Source: Candidatus Electrothrix gigas
GTDB taxonomy: Bacteria; Desulfobacterota; Desulfobulbia; Desulfobulbales; Desulfobulbaceae
DNA: 64,000 nt
Direction of reading: 5' to 3'
Assembly (NCBI GenBank): GCA_022766165.1
Contig: QYLO01000009.1
Coordinates: 1 to 64,000, forward strand
Positions 61,958-64,000 of the stretch are shown in pieces (the first letter of the stretch is position 1; every line of letters begins with the position of its first letter). The notes beneath the pieces are model-generated. The model was not told where the DNA came from and did no database searches. It saw only the letters and a list, made by a program, of their open reading frames with translations. The translations under genes were made by a program, and so were the position numbers.

Positions 61958-64000
61958 ATGATAAAGCTGATAAAAGAAAATAGCCTGTTTGTATGTATTG
62001 TTACATTTTTCTGTATTTTTATTGTTTGTAAGACGGTTCACGAGTACAGGAATCTTTCGTTACTGGAAACAAAGATTTATTATGAAGACTCTAAGGTACT
62101 GAGAAATTTTATTGAAGCATACCGTTCTGTGTATCAGCGGGCCTTTATGGAAAATCATATTTCTCTGAATGAAGTGAATATGTATCTGCTGCCCGCTATG
62201 GCTATTTCTAAAATTTCAGAAGAATTCACCAAGGTAACAGGTGGAATGGTTACAGTGAATGCGGTAACTGATAGGCCAAGAAATATCAAAAATAAGGCTG
62301 ATGAGGTGGAGCTGCGGGCCATCCAGTTTTTTAAAAAAAATGCCAATGAACACGAATATTCTGAAACAGTGTCCTCAGAACAGGAAAAGTACTTTTTTTA
62401 TGCCTCACCATTTTTTATAAAAAAAATATGTCTGCAATGTCATGGTTCCCGCAACGTTGTTCTCCCAAATGTAGCAGAAAAATACTCGACAGCCCTTGGG
62501 TATAAGGAGGGAGATCTGCGCGGAGTTATTAGCATCAAGATGAAAAAAAAGGATATTAGGAATGAATTGATCAGCCTCTTTTTTATCCAGACGACCTTGG
62601 TCACTCTTGCGGGAAGTGTTTGTTTTTTAGTGATTATTTTCTTTTTGATCCGTAAGCTGAAGAACCAAACTGCTCTACATACAGAACAGCTTGAAAATAA
62701 AGTACAAAGTCAAACGAGTGAGCTACAGAAACAGGTGAACCTGTTAAGTGAATATTCAAAGGTACTCGATGCCAGTCTTATTGTTTCCAAAGGAGATCTT
62801 GTAGGCAATATTACCTATGTCAATGACAAGATGTGTCAAGTTTCTGGTTATACCTCAACAGAACTTGTTGGCAGGCCGCATTCGTTTTTGCAGTATTCAA
62901 CAAGGGATGACTATGCCTTTGTTGACTTGTGGAAAAATATGCAGGCCAAAAAAATTTGGCAGGGCTTATTGAAAAACCGCAAAAAAGATGGGAATTATTT
63001 TTGGGCACAGACAACGGTTTGTCCTATTTTAGATAATACTGGAGAAGTTGTTGAATACATTGCTGCCAGAGCCGATGTAACAGAGCTCGTTGAAAATCGT
63101 CAGGAGATGCAGGCACTGTTAACAACTGATAAGTTGACCGGACTGCCCAATCGGTATCAAATGTTGCTGGATCTGAGCAAGCAGGAACTGACAACAGTTA
63201 TTCTTTTTGATATCCATGCGTTTGCCGATATAAATGACTACTTTGGTATAGAAACCGGCGACAGTATTTTGGTTGAGTTTGTCCGTCGTCTTGAGCTGGA
63301 ATGCAGGGGAAACTTTTGTAAACTCTATAAACTACCAGGTGATCAAACGGCGTTGTTGGTAACGGAACGTTTGGAACTACCAGGAGTTGAGGCAACTGTA
63401 GAGAGACTAACAGACTGTATTACACGACGACCTTTTTATGTTCATGAGAGCGAAATAGCCGTTCATGTCACCTGTGGTATTGCTTGGAATGTTGAAAAAA
63501 ATGGTCTTCTTGAAGCAGATATTGCCTTAAAGCAGGCCAAAAAAAATCGACAGGAGTATGTTGTCAACCAAGAGAGCGGAAGTATTATGCTGGAGCTGGA
63601 GAAAAATCACTCCATTGCTGTTGATATAAAAAATGCCCTGCATGAGGGACGGGTGGTTACGTTTTTTCAACCGATCATTTGCTCAAAAACAGGAGAAATT
63701 GATAAATATGAATGTCTTGTTCGTATTATTGATGAGGATGGAACGGTTATCCCGCCGAGTAAATTTCTTGAAGCAGCAAAAAAAGCAAGAATATATACAA
63801 AGATAACAATAGCGGTTATTGACAGCGCCTGTTCTGCCTTTCTTGACTCTACAATGGATTTTTCTGTCAACTTATCCACGCAGGATATTCTGGATCTTGC
63901 CGTTGTCAGGCATTTAAAAAAGAAATTGCAGAAATCATCAATAGCTGAGAGGACGATTCTCGAAATTGTGGAGACTGAAGGATTTGAAAATTACGATGAA
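61958..64000 (+). CDS. DUF3365-PAS-GGDEF-EAL signalling protein, 3' end off window
   Basis: I translated 681 codons, open to the right edge. A membrane helix (LFVCIVTFFCIFIVCKTV) is followed by a periplasmic DUF3365 domain with one haem motif, C158-L-Q-C161-H162, then a second membrane helix (about 206-230). A PAS domain follows (about 265-385, YVNDKMCQVSGYTSTELVG). Next come a GGDEF domain (TTDKLTGLPNRYQMLLDL) and an EAL domain (FFQPIICSKTGEIDKYE, CLVRI). The GGDEF signature reads LPGDQ, so the cyclase is probably dead. The EAL signature reads ECL; the Glu is kept and the phosphodiesterase may work. It should sense redox or gas through haem and alter c-di-GMP. ATG 61958 is the first start. 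Confidence 0.87.
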   Translation, partial: MIKLIKENSLFVCIVTFFCIFIVCKTVHEYRNLSLLETKIYYEDSKVLRNFIEAYRSVYQRAFMENHISLNEVNMYLLPAMAISKISEEFTKVTGGMVTVNAVTDRPRNIKNKADEVELRAIQFFKKNANEHEYSETVSSEQEKYFFYASPFFIKKICLQCHGSRNVVLPNVAEKYSTALGYKEGDLRGVISIKMKKKDIRNELISLFFIQTTLVTLAGSVCFLVIIFFLIRKLKNQTALHTEQLENKVQSQTSELQKQVNLLSEYSKVLDASLIVSKGDLVGNITYVNDKMCQVSGYTSTELVGRPHSFLQYSTRDDYAFVDLWKNMQAKKIWQGLLKNRKKDGNYFWAQTTVCPILDNTGEVVEYIAARADVTELVENRQEMQALLTTDKLTGLPNRYQMLLDLSKQELTTVILFDIHAFADINDYFGIETGDSILVEFVRRLELECRGNFCKLYKLPGDQTALLVTERLELPGVEATVERLTDCITRRPFYVHESEIAVHVTCGIAWNVEKNGLLEADIALKQAKKNRQEYVVNQESGSIMLELEKNHSIAVDIKNALHEGRVVTFFQPIICSKTGEIDKYECLVRIIDEDGTVIPPSKFLEAAKKARIYTKITIAVIDSACSAFLDSTMDFSVNLSTQDILDLAVVRHLKKKLQKSSIAERTILEIVETEGFENYDE

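Overview
The window looks like chromosomal DNA of a Gram-negative deltaproteobacterium-type organism (Desulfobacterota). Desulfobulbales, the order that holds the cable bacteria, is the best guess. This rests on single-haem and P460-like cytochromes, a PilP-like pilus protein, DUF3365 haem-sensor and c-di-GMP proteins, lipobox lipoproteins, cobamide synthesis and a long fused PurL. It is an inference from gene content; no rRNA gene is present and the genus cannot be fixed.

Layout. (1) 1-6.3 kb is plasmid-like and defensive: a Rep_3/RepB-type initiator cut by the left edge, its promoter and 22-bp iterons, a tandemly duplicated and truncated second copy of the iteron-promoter-rep start, then one very large single-chain type ISP restriction-modification enzyme. 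(2) 6.8-13.6 kb holds a cytochrome c with an Ala/Glu/Pro tail, a GT2 glycosyltransferase, a REC-HisKA protein without a kinase domain, an M20 peptidase, and a tightly coupled pair made of a P-loop ATPase and a TPR protein. (3) 13.7-17.3 kb has two paralogous membrane proteins bracketing a tandem array of four small secreted Tyr/Arg/Gly-rich proteins; a 102-bp inverted-repeat element sits inside the array. (4) 17.3-23.3 kb has cbiA, a PhoD-like phosphatase and a PilP-like protein on the minus strand, a long structured leader RNA resembling a c-di-GMP-I riboswitch before a small ORF, tRNA-Pro(GGG) with promoter and terminator, and a P460-like cytochrome. (5) 23.4-32.1 kb has a 23-bp tandem array, purL carrying an in-frame palindromic repeat, a NACHT NTPase ending in a histidine-kinase phosphoacceptor domain, two converging PIN-type toxin-antitoxin modules and a YkgJ cysteine-cluster protein. 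(6) 32.3-37.1 kb is a Bat (aerotolerance-type) operon with a BatB-BatC fusion, BatD and BatE. (7) 37.1-53.4 kb, all minus strand, has a PH-like protein, thioredoxin-like protein, NERD protein, UDP-glucuronate decarboxylase, gpmI-rsfS, topB, an unknown, DUF456, a coiled-coil protein, a large lipoprotein and a class A PBP. (8) 53.8-64 kb, plus strand, has an MltD-like transglycosylase with internal duplications, a PepSY-type membrane protein, sbcB, a PilZ protein, a PlsC-ACP-AMP-ligase fusion, an unknown and a DUF3365-PAS-GGDEF-EAL protein cut by the right edge.

How the parts relate. Envelope work (PBP, MltD, lipoprotein, phospholipid acyl recycling, Bat) fills the right half. c-di-GMP signalling recurs (leader RNA, PilZ, GGDEF-EAL). 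The left half carries defence or conflict modules: type ISP RM, ATPase-TPR pair, NACHT protein and two TA loci. The least ordinary items are the NACHT protein ending in a HisKA domain, the ATPase/TPR pair, the duplicated iteron-rep start, the repeat inside purL and the secreted-protein array. Because no search could be run, family names rest on motifs read by eye.
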